From: Cricetomys ansorgei
Taxonomy: Eukaryota; Chordata; Mammalia; Rodentia; Nesomyidae
Length of the DNA stretch: 64,000 nucleotides
Reading direction: 5' to 3'
Assembly (NCBI GenBank): GCA_026225945.1
Contig: JAMJFZ010000107.1
Coordinates: 46,366,501 to 46,430,500 of the forward strand
Shown here in pieces: positions 1 to 10,999 of the stretch. Every line of letters starts with the position of its first letter. Within the stretch, counting starts at the first letter, position 1. The notes beneath the pieces were generated by a model. It searched no databases. It worked only from the letters and a program-made list of their open reading frames with translations, and was not told the origin of the DNA. Made by a program: the position numbers and the translations under genes.

Positions 1-511
1 ATTAAAAGTCATTGTGGCAACATGCTTGTATTACTGTGCTAGGGACACAGATATGGATAGATCCCTAGAGCTTGCTGACCAACTAACACAGCAGAATCTG
101 TGAACTCCAAGTATAGTGAAATGCACTGTCACAGGAAATAAGGTAGAAAACAGTTAAAGAAGACAGACAAGGTTCTACAGGGGTACAAAACCTTGAGTAC
201 TCGGTCACCCATGTACTCATACACAAGCATGTACACACACAAACACCACCCACACACACAGAGAAAGAAATTTAAAATTTAGTACAATTTTCTCTGCATT
301 TTAAAGGAATCTTCTGTGTGAACTTATATGGATAAAGTATCTCACTTTATCGTATGTAGATAAAAATAAAACTTCCTATTAAATTATAACCATAAGAATT
401 TCTATAAAATTGTAATATAGGTCTTGCTGTATATTGAGCATGGTACAAATAATGATAAAAACTTCAGAAAGACATGCTTTCTGCATCAAGGGAATTTAAA
501 AAATACAATAA
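1..511. other. No gene or clear repeat
   Basis: AT-rich sequence with no supported open frame. The only visible feature is a CA-rich stretch near 229-262, which could be the tail of a worn SINE; the 5' part of such a SINE is not convincing. Confidence 0.5.
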
Positions 512-699
512 CTGGGCCAGGGAAATCCCTCAGTGGGCAGAGACTCTTGCCACCAAGCCTAATGAGCTGAGATCCACTTTCGCAGTCCACGTGGTGGAGA
601 GCGAGAACTGACTCCTGCAAGTTGTCATTGACCTCCGTACGTGTTCTGGGGCACATGCATGCTTACACACATGCAAATAAAATATAAAAAAGTAAAATG
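512..699 (+). repeat. B3/B2-family SINE
   Basis: A tRNA-derived rodent SINE. It starts with a worn B2/B3 head (CAGTGGGCAGAGACTCTTGCC), followed by the typical 'ACCAAGCCTAATGAGCTGAGATC', 'CACGTGGTGGAGAGCGAGAAC', 'TGACCTCC' and 'GCACATGCATGC' blocks and an A-rich AATAAAATA tail. About 187 bp, full length for the family. RNA polymerase III transcript origin is known for the family; no activity is implied here. Confidence 0.85.
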
Positions 700-1415
700 A
701 TAATGATCAGTAGAAAAGCTTAATTGTTTTTTTTTCTGCTTTCTTGGGAAAACATCTCAGTTATCACAAAAGAAATTGCTTTTCTTTCCATGTCAGATTG
801 TTTTAAAATAATAGTGAAATCAATTAGATGAGAGAGAGGAAAAGGGAGATAATTACAATTCCATAGCAAGATCTTACATAATTTTGTATGAAGAAAAAAG
901 TTCCTTCACAGATGAAATAATTCTGTTAAAAAGTGAAATACCCTAAAAGAGTTCTCTTACAAAAAATAAACTTATTCTTAGAGCCAGTGTTTTCCTGGAG
1001 CGGCATGCCATCATTATAAAAATAATGAGACTATACTTGCAATTTGAATTACATTTATTTCCTTCTGGATCAACAGTCTGAGCTAGTGTTGGCTATAATC
1101 CATATCATTATCTAAAGATAATATAGTCCAAGTAAAATACCTTTAAAACTGCGAAGATAGCCACTTCACATCCTTCCACTGTCTCTGGGGACTGTCAGGA
1201 CATGTCCAGGTAAGACATCAAGGTTCTTTTTGATTGTCAAAGTTGTTCTACCAAACATATCACTTTTAAGATGCTATGTAATGGCAAAAAAGACCTGTGT
1301 TCACTGAGGAAGGCTTTGTTTTGTATAGTCATGTGTCCACCATTACTTACTTGTACCTGAGGATAAGCACACCACACAGGAAATTGTGTTAAGGAATCTG
1401 TGTGGACTTGTTTTC
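700..1415. other. Unassigned AT-rich sequence
   Basis: No repeat family or coding segment recognised. Contains a short T-run near 728-736 and purine-rich patches. Confidence 0.4.
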
Positions 1416-1675
1416 TGTCAATGTGACTCAAGCTAGAGTCATCTGAAAGGAGGAATCCTCAATTAAGAAAATAACTCCCTAAGATTGGGCTAGGTAAGCC
1501 TGTAGGGCACTCACTTCCTTAATTAGTGATTGATGTGGGAGAGCCCAGTATATTGCAAATGGGGCCACTCCCAGGAAAGCAGGCTAACCAAGCTATGGAG
1601 AGTAAGCCAGTAAATCATACCCATCCATGCCCTCTATAGCAGTTCCAGCCTACAAATTCCTGCTGTTTTTGAGTT
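1416..1675 (+). repeat. MaLR-like LTR relic
   Basis: The order of blocks (GACTCAAGCTAGAGTCATCTG, CCTCAATTAAGAAAATAACTCC, TTAATTAGTGATTGATGTGGG, then AAAGCAGGCTAACCAAGC) fits a common old rodent LTR-type repeat. The same ground plan appears at 3847-4031, so two divergent copies are present in the window. The exact family is not assigned; MaLR is my inference from the layout and the polyadenylation-type 3' end seen in the second copy. Confidence 0.5.
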
Positions 1676-1797
1676 CCTCCAATTCCAGGGAATTCTATGT
1701 CCTCTTCTGACTTCTGCAGTCAACAGGAAAGCAAATGGTGCACATACGTACATTCAGCCCAAACATTCATACACATAAAATAAAATAAATCAATCTA
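1676..1797 (+). repeat. B3/B2 SINE, 5'-truncated
   Basis: Only the 3' half is present: 'CTCTTCTGACTTCTGCAG', 'TGGTGCACATACGTACATTCAG', 'CATACACATAAAATAAAATAAAT'. This is the characteristic B2/B3 tail. It abuts the preceding LTR-like relic. Confidence 0.75.
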
Positions 1798-2149
1798 AAG
1801 AGAATATAAAGTTGAACAGATGGGGTGATCATGCACCTTCTCATCCAAGCTTTTGACTTCAGCTGTCCTCACCACAGTTTCTGCATAGCTCAAATGGAAC
1901 TAGAATGGATCAAGACACAAAATAGTTTTTTATGAATGAAAACTACACATATTAGGTTAGTTTCTACATATTACAGAATAGGAGATTTGAGAACAGGAAG
2001 CATAAGAAAGAAGAAAATAATAGAAGTAAATTTAATAAGTGGGCATTGTGAGGCAGGCTCTTGTGAGGCTTGGACCTGTTCTATAAAACAGTATAGACTA
2101 TATCCCACAGATACCTCACAAAAGGATCAGAGCTTGTTATATAACTACC

Positions 2150-2565
2150 TGAGTCCATTTTAGGCTTCTATAAAAGAATCAACACCACACACTGGGACAT
2201 TTATAATGGACAGAAATGTATTGGCTTGTAGTTATATAAGCTGACAGGTATAAGATTAAGGAACTGTCACTTGGTAAGGATCATTCTCCTGTATTATCCC
2301 ATGTTAGAAATTCAATTTGAGGAAGGCAGAACAAAGAAACAAACACAGAGACAGAGTCATAGAGAAGGAAAAAGAAGGATGTGGAGGGGAGGCTGAGAAG
2401 GTGCCAAAAGTTGTACATTTACAATGACCTCACTTCAGATACCATGTCATTAACCCCTTCATATGGCCATATTACCTCTTAATGCTCCCATTTCTAAACA
2501 CTGCTAAGAGACAGTTATTTTCAACACAAGTTTTGGAGAAATCAAGCATTAAAATTGTACCAATA
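2150..2565 (-). repeat. MaLR (MLT/MST-like) LTR, reverse orientation
   Basis: Reads as a reverse-complemented MaLR LTR: 'GTCCATTTTAGGCTTCTATAA', 'ACACTGGGACATTTATAATG', later 'AATGACCTCACTTCAGATACC', 'TTACCTCTTAATGCTCCCA', and 'TTTTCAACACAAGTTTTGGAG'. Order and spacing match the ~400 bp family. Degraded, no TSD seen. Confidence 0.6.
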
Positions 2566-3750
2566 ATCTTAGCAAGGCATTGAGGGGAGGGGGATACTTA
2601 TTGCCTCATATGCAAACTCCCTATGCAATCAAATCAGGCACACAGGGCAAGCAAAAGTTCTCAAGAAAAGAATCGTGAAGGCTAGTGAGGGATGTGACAC
2701 CAAGGGCATATGTTTAGTACCACTGAGAAAATACCAACAGGATATTAACAGCAGCAGTGGATATGCTTTGAATAGTGATTGGCATATGTAACAGTCTGTG
2801 AACAGATTCATCATAAGCCTGGTAAATTGGAGAAGAAATCAGATTATAAAAGAAGCCACATGTCCTGCTTGAGAAAATCTATGACATAAATCATCAGAGT
2901 GAACTTTAAATCATGCTCACTCTCCTCACCTGAACCAACAGAAATAAGAACATAGATGTAAAAAAGGCAGACCCACTCGATGCCTACTTTGTAAGTGCCA
3001 ATGAAAGCTGCTAAGCAGTGAAGACTTCTCTGGGCAGCAAAAATTAGCCATAATAATGACTAGCACATTCGTTTTCTCTTTGTGGAATAAAATTAAAGTC
3101 AAACTGAGGAACTTCACTGAAATCTTTAAATTATGCTTTATAAAAGTTAATGCATGTTTAGTCTACAATGTAATGCCCATATACACTATGACATTGTTGC
3201 TATGAGCTCTTGTCATTGGATGAATGTGTGTTCAGCTCATGCAGGATAAAGTCGCAAGTTCAGAATAATTCTCAAAAGATATAAAGGCACAAGTTGTTTG
3301 TTTGCTGTCTGGTCCTCAGAAAAGCACAGTTCACTATGCAGAGAACAACATTTTTTTTTCTTTTTAATTGAATTGACTTTGATTATTGAAGCCTCTTCCT
3401 GGAACACATTAAATATTTGTGCTTTACCTCAGAAATGGAGAAGACTTTCAGATACATGTTCTACCTGACAGAAGTTTGACAAAGATAACATTGCTAACAT
3501 ATGCATAGAGGAAATGGTCATAATTTTTTCAATGAATAGTGCTAGGATTTTGGATTTTGGATATTCATATCCAAAAGGAAGAAATTAGATCACCTCCTTC
3601 ACCCATTAGAAAACTTAATTCAAAATGGAGCATAGCAAATTATTGAACTCGGGGTTTAGTGATAAATCCTGTCTTTAAAACTAACACAGGAAATAATAGA
3701 GCAAGATACCCAACTTTAATTTTCCATACCCAAATGAACATATGTCATAT
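2566..3750. other. Unassigned sequence
   Basis: No recognisable repeat, RNA gene or coding segment. Short open frames here are isolated and not protein-like. Confidence 0.4.
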
Positions 3751-3777
3751 GTGCACGCGCGCATGCACGCACGCACG

Positions 3778-3819
<42 letters not shown>
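3751..3819. repeat. CG/CA alternating purine-pyrimidine tract
   Basis: A (GCAC/GC)n block (3751-3785) passes into a (CA)n run to about 3818. The whole 69 bp alternates purine and pyrimidine almost without a break. Open frames over it (poly His/Thr or Cys/Val) are artefacts. Confidence 0.95.
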
Positions 3820-3821
<2 letters not shown>

Positions 3822-4031
3822 TCCAAAACAAGGTTCTAGGCTTTGACAGTTAATTTTAATCATCAATTTAACAAAATCTAGAATCACCTTGGAAGAGAGT
3901 GTCAATGAGTGATTATCTAAAGTTGGGCTATGGAGATGTCAGAGGGGGTTGTCCTGAATATAGTAATTGATGTAAAAAGATCCATTCCATTGTTGGCAGC
4001 ACTGTTCCCTAGATTTGGGTCTCAGACTGTA

Positions 4032-4821
4032 CAGCCTGCCATCTCCAGCACAGCATGGATGGCCACGGTTCTTACTGCATCCCCATCCTGCCCTGGTGAG
4101 TTGGTGAGTATACAAACTCAGGAGAAGAATGCACCGTCAGTCTCGTTTGATGCAGGTTTTAGGGTGCCTTTTAAGGGGTTACAGTGTGGGGGAGCATAGT
4201 CACTGACACTGAGAATGCCCATAGGTTAAGACAAGGATCCTGGGAGTAGCCTCATCTGCATGTGGAGCTTAAGCCTCCTTATGCTTCCAGCTATAGGGTA
4301 GACAAAGCATTAACCACATTTCTTTGCTTCTGTGAAGCTGCCAGGCTAAGACAAGGAGCAGCCAAACACCTTCTGTTGTCATCTTTAGGGACTATATGGG
4401 GTTCGAAGCCAGCTTCAACTTGCTTTTAGCTTTCAGGACAGTCCCACATGTGTGTCTTTACTCTGGCTCACTCTGCTAACTCTTCCTCTGATTAGTCACT
4501 TTGCCTGTCCTTCACTGGCTCATCTCAGAAATCACTTCCTGTGTGACACTGACTTCTGAGTTCTTCTTCCTGTGTCTGCTTCCCCCCTCTGTTTCTGTCT
4601 TAGGGATTAAAGGTATGGACCATCCCTGCCTTCTGAATCCTGGGATTAAACCTGTGTACTCCCACTGTTTTCTGAATACTGGGATTAAAGATGTGTACCA
4701 ACATTCTTAACATTCTTTCTACATTCCATCTGGACCACATGTGTCTCTGAATGTGATCCCTTCATGTAGACCCCTGGAATATAGACCATTTCTAGCTTTC
4801 ACACAGGCCTACTCCTCTACA
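4032..4821. mobile_element. Unassigned ~790 bp insertion, probably LTR-type
   Basis: Interrupts the MaLR-like repeat at 3847-4945. It has no long open frame. It holds three copies of a GGGATTAAA-containing unit near its 3' half (4588-4711). Size and AGACTG(T/C)A direct repeats at both edges suggest a retroelement insertion such as a solo LTR, but terminal TG/CA is not clear and I cannot name the family. Confidence 0.4.
4588..4711. repeat. Tandem GGGATTAAA units (B1-like, antisense)
   Basis: Three imperfect copies of a ~36-40 bp unit, each with (TACTG/CCTG)GGATTAAA followed by GGTATGGACCATCC-, CCTGTGTACTCCC- or GATGTGTACCAAC-type sequence. The unit resembles the antisense 5' end of B1 (TGCTGGGATTAAAGGTGTG). 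It looks like local tandem amplification of a B1-like piece. Confidence 0.6.
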
Positions 4822-5009
4822 AGACTGCATAAGAATGGAAGAGGTGAGCATGATTCAGTGTGGATAGAATGTGATTTATTGTCTTAAATTCTTTCTGCCT
4901 TTACTTCCCTGCTATGACTAGCTGTAACCTGGAAATAAATCCTTTCTCCCCTAAAACAATAAACAAACAAACAAGGTGGGGAGGGAAAACTTAGATTAAC
5001 ACCATTAGA

Positions 5010-5290
5010 AGTGAATGGAGGTGCAGACCTTCAGAACCTTGGAATGGGCAAAAAATTTTCCAGATAAGATGTGAAAAGCAAAAGAAACAAAAGCAAAATT
5101 AAAATAAATATCTTCCATACAAAAAAGACTACAATGGAAGTCACAGACAACCTGTGGAATGAGATAAAATATCTGTAAAATATGGATCTGGCCAGTAGTG
5201 AATATGCAGAATATATGGTAATCTAAGCAAATCTATAGCAAAAAAGTTAATAATATGGTTTTTAAATGAGCAAAATATGTGATAAAACAA
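5010..5290 (+). mobile_element. L1 ORF2 3' fragment, decayed
   Basis: Nucleotide pattern matches the C-terminal part of L1 ORF2, including the block that normally encodes the W-E-K-I-F-A-K-Y region (GGAATGAGATAAAATATCTG), then 'CAGAATATATGG...CTAAGCAAATC'. Frame is destroyed by stops and indels. No other L1 part is attached. Confidence 0.65.
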
Positions 5291-6829
5291 TATTCTTCTT
5301 ACCTCATCTGCAATTATCTGCATATCACCCCCCCAGGAATCAGTTACAGCCAATAAGTAACTCTGCCTTTCATGACAAGGTATTGACAGCTCCAGTCTTG
5401 TGAAGATCCTGCACAGTTAATCACGGCTGTGAGTTCAAAAGCACATCAGAAGTCAGAGTTCTACACCACTTTCTCCAATTCCACTTGCTTTTATATTATT
5501 TCTGTTCTATCTGTGCTATTCATTGACCTCACAAGAATAAATTAAATTTAAATTAAAAATGGGTGATATATATTGCTTTTATTGCTGGGTATCCAATAGA
5601 CATTTATTTTCTGGATTTTATCATGTATAAATCTCTGTTGTCACTTCTGAACACTGCAAAAGAAAAAATAACTCTGTCTGAAGCTAACAAGTACACCATT
5701 CTGTGGCCATGAACTTAATTTATTTAGAAGAAATCTGACAGACACATCATCCCCTTTAGCAAAAACAACACTGGTACCTTCCCCAGAAGAGTATAGGACC
5801 CCTGAACAATGAATTTTTTTACCTTGTTTATGATACCAAGAATGAATTCCCTTCTGTGTAGCAGGGTGCAAATCCAAAAGTGACTGGTTAACACCATAAC
5901 AGCATTTAGCTTTTAAGTGTTTAGAAGTTCTTGAGGTTCATTTTCTGGCCAAGGAATCGTTTTGTATGTATCATCTAAACATGTGAAATGAAGAGTATTG
6001 TGTTATTAAAGTGAAGTAAGTATTCTAAGTATTGATTAGATTTTGTAAATTGAAGTTCTTCTAAGTTTTTACTGACTTTTGCTTATTCTATTACTTATTG
6101 CAAGAGATCTGTTGTCCTCTTACAAAATAACCATTTTGTCATTGTCAGTAATTTTTTTCTTTAATGAAGAAATAAATTATGGAAATACATTTTCCAATGA
6201 GGAAATATAAACAAGAAATACAATATGACTTAAAAGTAATCCTCTTAGAATTTTCCTTTGTTTACTAAATATAGCAACAAATTATTTAACCCTGAGTAAT
6301 TTCTTTTTAGAAATTCCTTTTTAAAACTCATTCACATACTTTCCCTATAGATTACAGTCATTGTTTACCTCTGAAAGGGTAGTTACAGCAAAAACTATTT
6401 TAGGCTTCTTCTTTTTCCAAGTGAACTTTTAAAGTTACTGTAGAGACATTGCTTGTGAAAAGCAATGTTTTTCAGGCCCTTTTGAGAGCCAAATACTAGA
6501 CCCCTAAGGAATTCTAGAAATAAAGTTCACTTATGAATAATAGATTAGGAATAATATAGGACAAAGTGAAAGTGGGTTTTCCTGCCCCTAAGGAAATAGA
6601 GATGTGGTGTGAGGGATGAAGGAAAAGTCATAAACACACAAGGTTGTAACAGTGAGTTTCTAGACATTACTAAGGACCTGATATACTATGAAAGACTGGG
6701 CACTAAAGAAACCAAAGCCCAAACAAGAAAGGTATAGGCCATACCTTTCATGAATATTAGGAATACCTTCACATTTTCAAACACTGAAAAATACATGTCT
6801 TAAAAGTTCAATATAATACAAAAAATAAA
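5291..6829. other. Unassigned sequence
   Basis: Minus-strand frame at 5641-5877 is open for 78 codons, but I recognise neither a domain nor a repeat family. A perfect 9-bp stem with a 5-base loop (GAAAGGTAT-AGGCC-ATACCTTTC) lies at about 6728-6750. Nothing else supported. Confidence 0.35.
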
Positions 6830-6891
6830 TAGTCTGCCCTAGAGAAGAGCACATACCAAATGGTTATTCAATATCAAATGATCATCACTGG

Positions 6892-6960
<69 letters not shown>

Positions 6961-7095
6961 ACACTCAATGATAAAATAGGGCATAAAATATGAAAAAGAA
7001 GCAAGGATTGGTATATGGAAGGGTTTGGAGGGAGGATACAAAGGAGAAAATGGTGTAATTATAATAAAAATATAAAATAAAAATTTTAAAGTATA
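6830..7095 (+). mobile_element. L1 (Lx-like) 3' UTR fragment
   Basis: Starts AGAGAAGAGCACATACCAAA, then TGGTTATTCAATATCAAATG; ends with AAGGGTTTGGAGGGAGGATA and an A-rich tail. The same series occurs at 9555-9815 and 44630-44890. A (TA)n tract replaces the usual ATATATGTATATACATATATG segment in the middle. Confidence 0.75.
6894..6956. repeat. (TA)n microsatellite
   Basis: About 31 uninterrupted TA units embedded in an L1 3' UTR. It arose from the short TA-rich stretch normally found at this point of the element. A 61-residue-spanning frame across it (Tyr/Ile repeats) is an artefact. Confidence 0.97.
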
Positions 7096-9304
7096 AAAGC
7101 AATCACTTGTGTTAATATAAAATTGCATGAGACTAAATTTTGACTAAAATATAATCATAAGCCACTATTCAATTCAATATGGAGAAACATGATTGTAGTC
7201 TCCATATTCCTAACTTTGTGAGCTGTGAAAAATATAACAATTCAATAACTAAAGTATATCACTAGTTGAACTATGACATCCTGAATTGTTCCAGAATCTT
7301 GAGTCCCTTTCTATTCACAAATGGGAAAGATGAGATGAAATTCAAGGGCCATGATATGACTAGGGAATGGGTATTGAGAATTAGAAATGCAAGTAGAGTG
7401 AGCAATTAAACAATCTTTTTGCAATCAAGAATATTCACTTGTTAATAGCCTCAGACATAAATATTCAAAATTCACAGGGAAAAGTGACTATCCTAATAAT
7501 CACATTTTGAGCTATATTATGGGGGGATATTATGCACAAAAATTCACATGTTCTAGCCCAATATTTGGACTTAAGCAACAACCCAACCATATATTGCTCT
7601 GCATGGCAAAACCAACCCAGGTTGTATCCCATATTTATACACAATATTAACAGGAAGAGCCTTTAAAGAAGAAAAAATGGTTTAAAATCAATGTATTTCT
7701 AAAATTAGATTTAAAAAGTGGTTTATATCTTATTTCTATCTCCAAATCAGGTAAAATTCTTAATGGAAATGATTATCCTGCCATGAGCGTACACTGTAAA
7801 AAAATAAAGCCCGAAGTCCATGTTCATTGTGTTAATGTTATCTCAATCTGGTAAGTACTATTTCTTTATAATAGCACAATAGCAAGTGAGGTAATGGTTC
7901 TTAATCATTTTCTTAAAATTATGCACACTTATCTTGCCTAGATTAAGATATTACTGTGATTCAGTGTAGTAAAAACTATACCCTAGAAATAAAATAAGAC
8001 CCTCATTGTCATTATATCATCGTGTTATTATAATCTCAATACATTAGGAACCCAGCTTTCTCATTTAATATAAAATTATGGATACAAATAAATTCACAAA
8101 TAGTGTATTGATGTAAACGTCAGCACAGAATTAACACGTATTGTACATTTAAATTAATACTTAAGCATCATCATATAATGGTAGCAATTCTGACTCCAAA
8201 TCCTCAAAAGTTGTGAGTTCAAAGAAACATTGAAAACTATGAAATCAGACAAAACCTACAGCTAAGCATTGTTCAGAAGTGGCAATGGTAAGTGCAACTT
8301 CATATTTTTAAAATATCTTTTAACATTTATTTTAAAATTCTGATCAGATTTGCACAAACTTGGCCAATTCTGAGGTTAGACAAGATGGGATCTTTAAATA
8401 TTTACATTATTTAAGCTTTAAGTGCAGTGGTTTAAAAAGTATCACTATGTGTTTCCATCATAAGAGTGGTTGAACAGACTGTAAATTACATAGGCTCACT
8501 CTTTAAATTCATCCAGTTTAATCATTGCAACATTAATACGTGCATCTGCCTTTATTCTCTCAAACTGCCATCAGGATAGATGGGAAACCATGAACTTTCT
8601 GGACATATAAATTAAAATATTACAAACATAAAAATTAAATACACTCAAAAGCACTGATTTTCATTATATTTAGTTGGTATGTGTAAATTTTGCATGTGTG
8701 TACACATAAAAGTAGAATGTCAATATTTGACTTACAAAAATGCATTCTATGTTTCTTTGACTTGAAAATATTATCATTTAACATTAGCTTGCCACTAGCA
8801 GTAAATTCTGTTAAACTTAATATGATCACAGTGAAGTTTATTGGCCATTAGACATACAATCAGGGAACATCCTACTTTTACCCACCTTGTGTGGCCTATT
8901 TAACTATGACTTATCTTTCTAAGGTTGATAACTTTCCAAACACAAAATATGCACTTTGTCAGCCTTAAATTAAAATAATTAGAATGCAATTTAAACAGCA
9001 AAATGTTCCCCATGATCTTTCCTGATCAACATACATTTTTTAATGCAAGAACCAGGTTTATTTTTAAGTGGAAGTTTAGAAACTGTTACAATACTACCGT
9101 CTCTTACTTCTGGATATGTTACACTATCACAGATGTGAGTACAAATAATTCTGCATTTGCACATTATATTCATGTCAGATCCAAACTATAACATGGATGA
9201 GTGAGGGGTTTTAAAGGAATTATAAATTCTCTTATCTGAAATGTAGAGTTGTAGAGCCTAGTTCCAGTTCCAGTGGCTACTTTTACAAAACACTCTCACG
9301 CCTA
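7096..9304. other. Unassigned AT-rich sequence
   Basis: About 2.2 kb without recognisable repeat or gene. Several short open frames occur, none protein-like. 9003-9191 is open on both strands for about 60 codons, most likely by chance. Confidence 0.4.
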
Positions 9305-9815
9305 AGGCTCATGGAGCATTGTGGAATTACAATAATGGAAAGATTTTAAGGGCCAGAAGAATAGGGATTTTAATTTTTTTGTGAGATTGCATTTTCTAGT
9401 AACCTCAGAAGCTGTACCTGTGAAGCCTCCTCTACAGAACTGCCCAACATGAACTGAACAAGGATGACATGAGTGGACATGCCAAACTAAACAGAGAAAA
9501 GCCCATGAGGCACTATTCAAAGAATTACTGACAACTGAGGAAATCTAGGATGAGGACAGGTGGTCCTCCCCAGAGAAGAGCATGCCATTATCTCCTGCCA
9601 AATGGTCAGCCCTGAAAACATACATACAAATAACATTATATGGACTGAACAGAATATACTTAGAAATATATATGTCTAGTAATATACATATATGCATGCA
9701 ATAACAAATAGTGAAAAAAAAAGAGGCCACAAATTTGAAGGAGACAAGGGGTATATTGGAGGGTTTGGAGAGAGTAAAGGGAAAGAAAACATAATTATAA
9801 AAATTTTCATAACCA
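9305..9815 (+). mobile_element. L1 (Lx-like) 3' UTR
   Basis: Matches the rodent L1 3' UTR series in order: GCTCATGGAGCATTGTGG, AACTGCCCAACATGAACTGA, GGATGACATGAGTGGACATG, CAGAGAAGAGCATGCC, AAATGGTCAGCCCTGAAAAC, ATACATATATGCATGC, GGAGGGTTTGGAGAGAG, A-rich end. The 5' end is truncated (no ORF2), as is usual for L1 copies. Confidence 0.8.
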
Positions 9816-10153
9816 AAAAGAGACTAAGAGGTGAGTTATAAGCTAAATAACAGGCTTTTTATAAATGCAGATAAACTTCAATTAACTATGCAAAGTTTCA
9901 TTCATTCCCACAGTAAAGTTAAACTGTGAAACCTGCAGGAGACAGGACATGAGCTCTAGGTACAGTAATCTCAGTATAGACAGCTGAGAACCTGCAGCTG
10001 GGGCTGGTTCCATCACTCACCTGATAAGAGGAAGGTTCAGATGTCCCTGTAGCACATCTTGCGAAGAACGGGTCCCCCAATTCTTAGCCAGAGGAGATAT
10101 GGATTTGGTTTCACTCTTTTGTTCATTACAGAAATAAATATGAATTAGGCCAC

Positions 10154-10556
10154 TGTGGCAGGAACAATGCCTGCAGCCAAATGGAACGTGTGCACAGCCT
10201 GCCAAACAGCATGCATACTTGGCTTGTCAGGCCTCGCATGCGTGGTTTGACCAACAGAGCACGCAGCACACGCAATAGCACCCGCACATGCTCACAACAG
10301 CGGGCAACCATGGTGAGCACATGGAGAGGCCTAGAGACAGATGGTGTGATGCGATGTGAGCCAATGTGAAAGAGCTGCAACAACGGTCTACAGTCCAGGA
10401 GCCAATGGGACGCCAGGCAAGGGTTTAAAAGGGTTCCCTCTTTCCTTGAATAAATGAATCTGCTTTTTGCCATCTTACCTCACTCCTGGTGTCTCCCAAG
10501 GGTCACAGAACTGGGTCCAGCAACAGACAGCAGCAGGTACAAAATCCTCGACAACA
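10154..10556 (+). mobile_element. Solo LTR, ERVK-type, with 6-bp TSD
   Basis: The 403-bp unit begins TGTGGCAGG, ends GACAACA, and is flanked by GGCCAC on both sides (10148-10153 and 10557-10562). A 6-bp duplication is typical of class II (ERVK) elements. Inside are two CCAAT boxes (10361, 10402), a TATA-like TTTAAAA (10424-10430) and an AATAAA signal (10449-10454), so U3-R-U5 order is readable. No internal sequence remains, meaning LTR-LTR recombination. A related LTR lies in reverse at 16550-16931. Confidence 0.9.
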
Positions 10557-10999
10557 GGCCACTACTTTCATGCTGAGCCATGATCTATGTGCTATAGCTA
10601 CAGCATATTTTCTTAAAGACAAAAGTTACTGCCTAGAATAAACATAGTATTTGATATTTCTTTATTAAAGAGACAGTGTGCTTTCTGTACTCAACACCCC
10701 ACTGCTTAGCCTATTCTTTTGAATATTTGCTTTAAAAACTTTTCGATACTAAAGTATCTCATGGTTTGCTGCTTAAAATTCGCATGGAAATTAAAAGTAT
10801 TTTTTATGTTTATATGCTTTTGTGTTTAATGTAGATTTTTTTGTGTTATATAACCTATGATATTTGCCTTTGGACTGATTAAATAGAGATCTTGATATTG
10901 ACATGAAATTCAATGTTAAGAATATTTTTGCATTCGCTTTAATTAGTAACGTGGGTTTATTTTTGTTTGTTTGTTTTTTTTTTACCAATTGCAAGTCTT
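10557..10999. other. Unassigned sequence
   Basis: Flank between the solo LTR and the next L1 piece. Starts with the second TSD copy. No gene or repeat recognised apart from a short T-run near 10973-10982. Confidence 0.4.

Larger units (their letters stand above)
3847..4945 (+). repeat. MaLR-like LTR split by an insertion
   Basis: The 5' part (3847-4031: ATCATCAATTTAACAAAATC, TAGAATCACCTTGGAAGAGA, GTAATTGATGTAAAAAGATCC) and the 3' part (4822-4945: CATAAGAATGGAAGAGGTGAG, TTCCCTGCTATGACTAGCTG, GGAAATAAATCCTTTCTCCC) belong to one old rodent repeat. Between them lies about 790 bp of foreign sequence. The flanks repeat AGACTGTA / AGACTGCA, as a worn TSD would. Confidence 0.6.

Noticed and set aside
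3751..3819. CG-rich patch as a CpG island
   Set aside because: Too short and purely microsatellite; surrounding DNA is CpG-poor.
10126..10473. 115-codon minus-strand frame with Arg/Leu-rich text
   Set aside because: Antisense of the solo LTR at 10154-10556.
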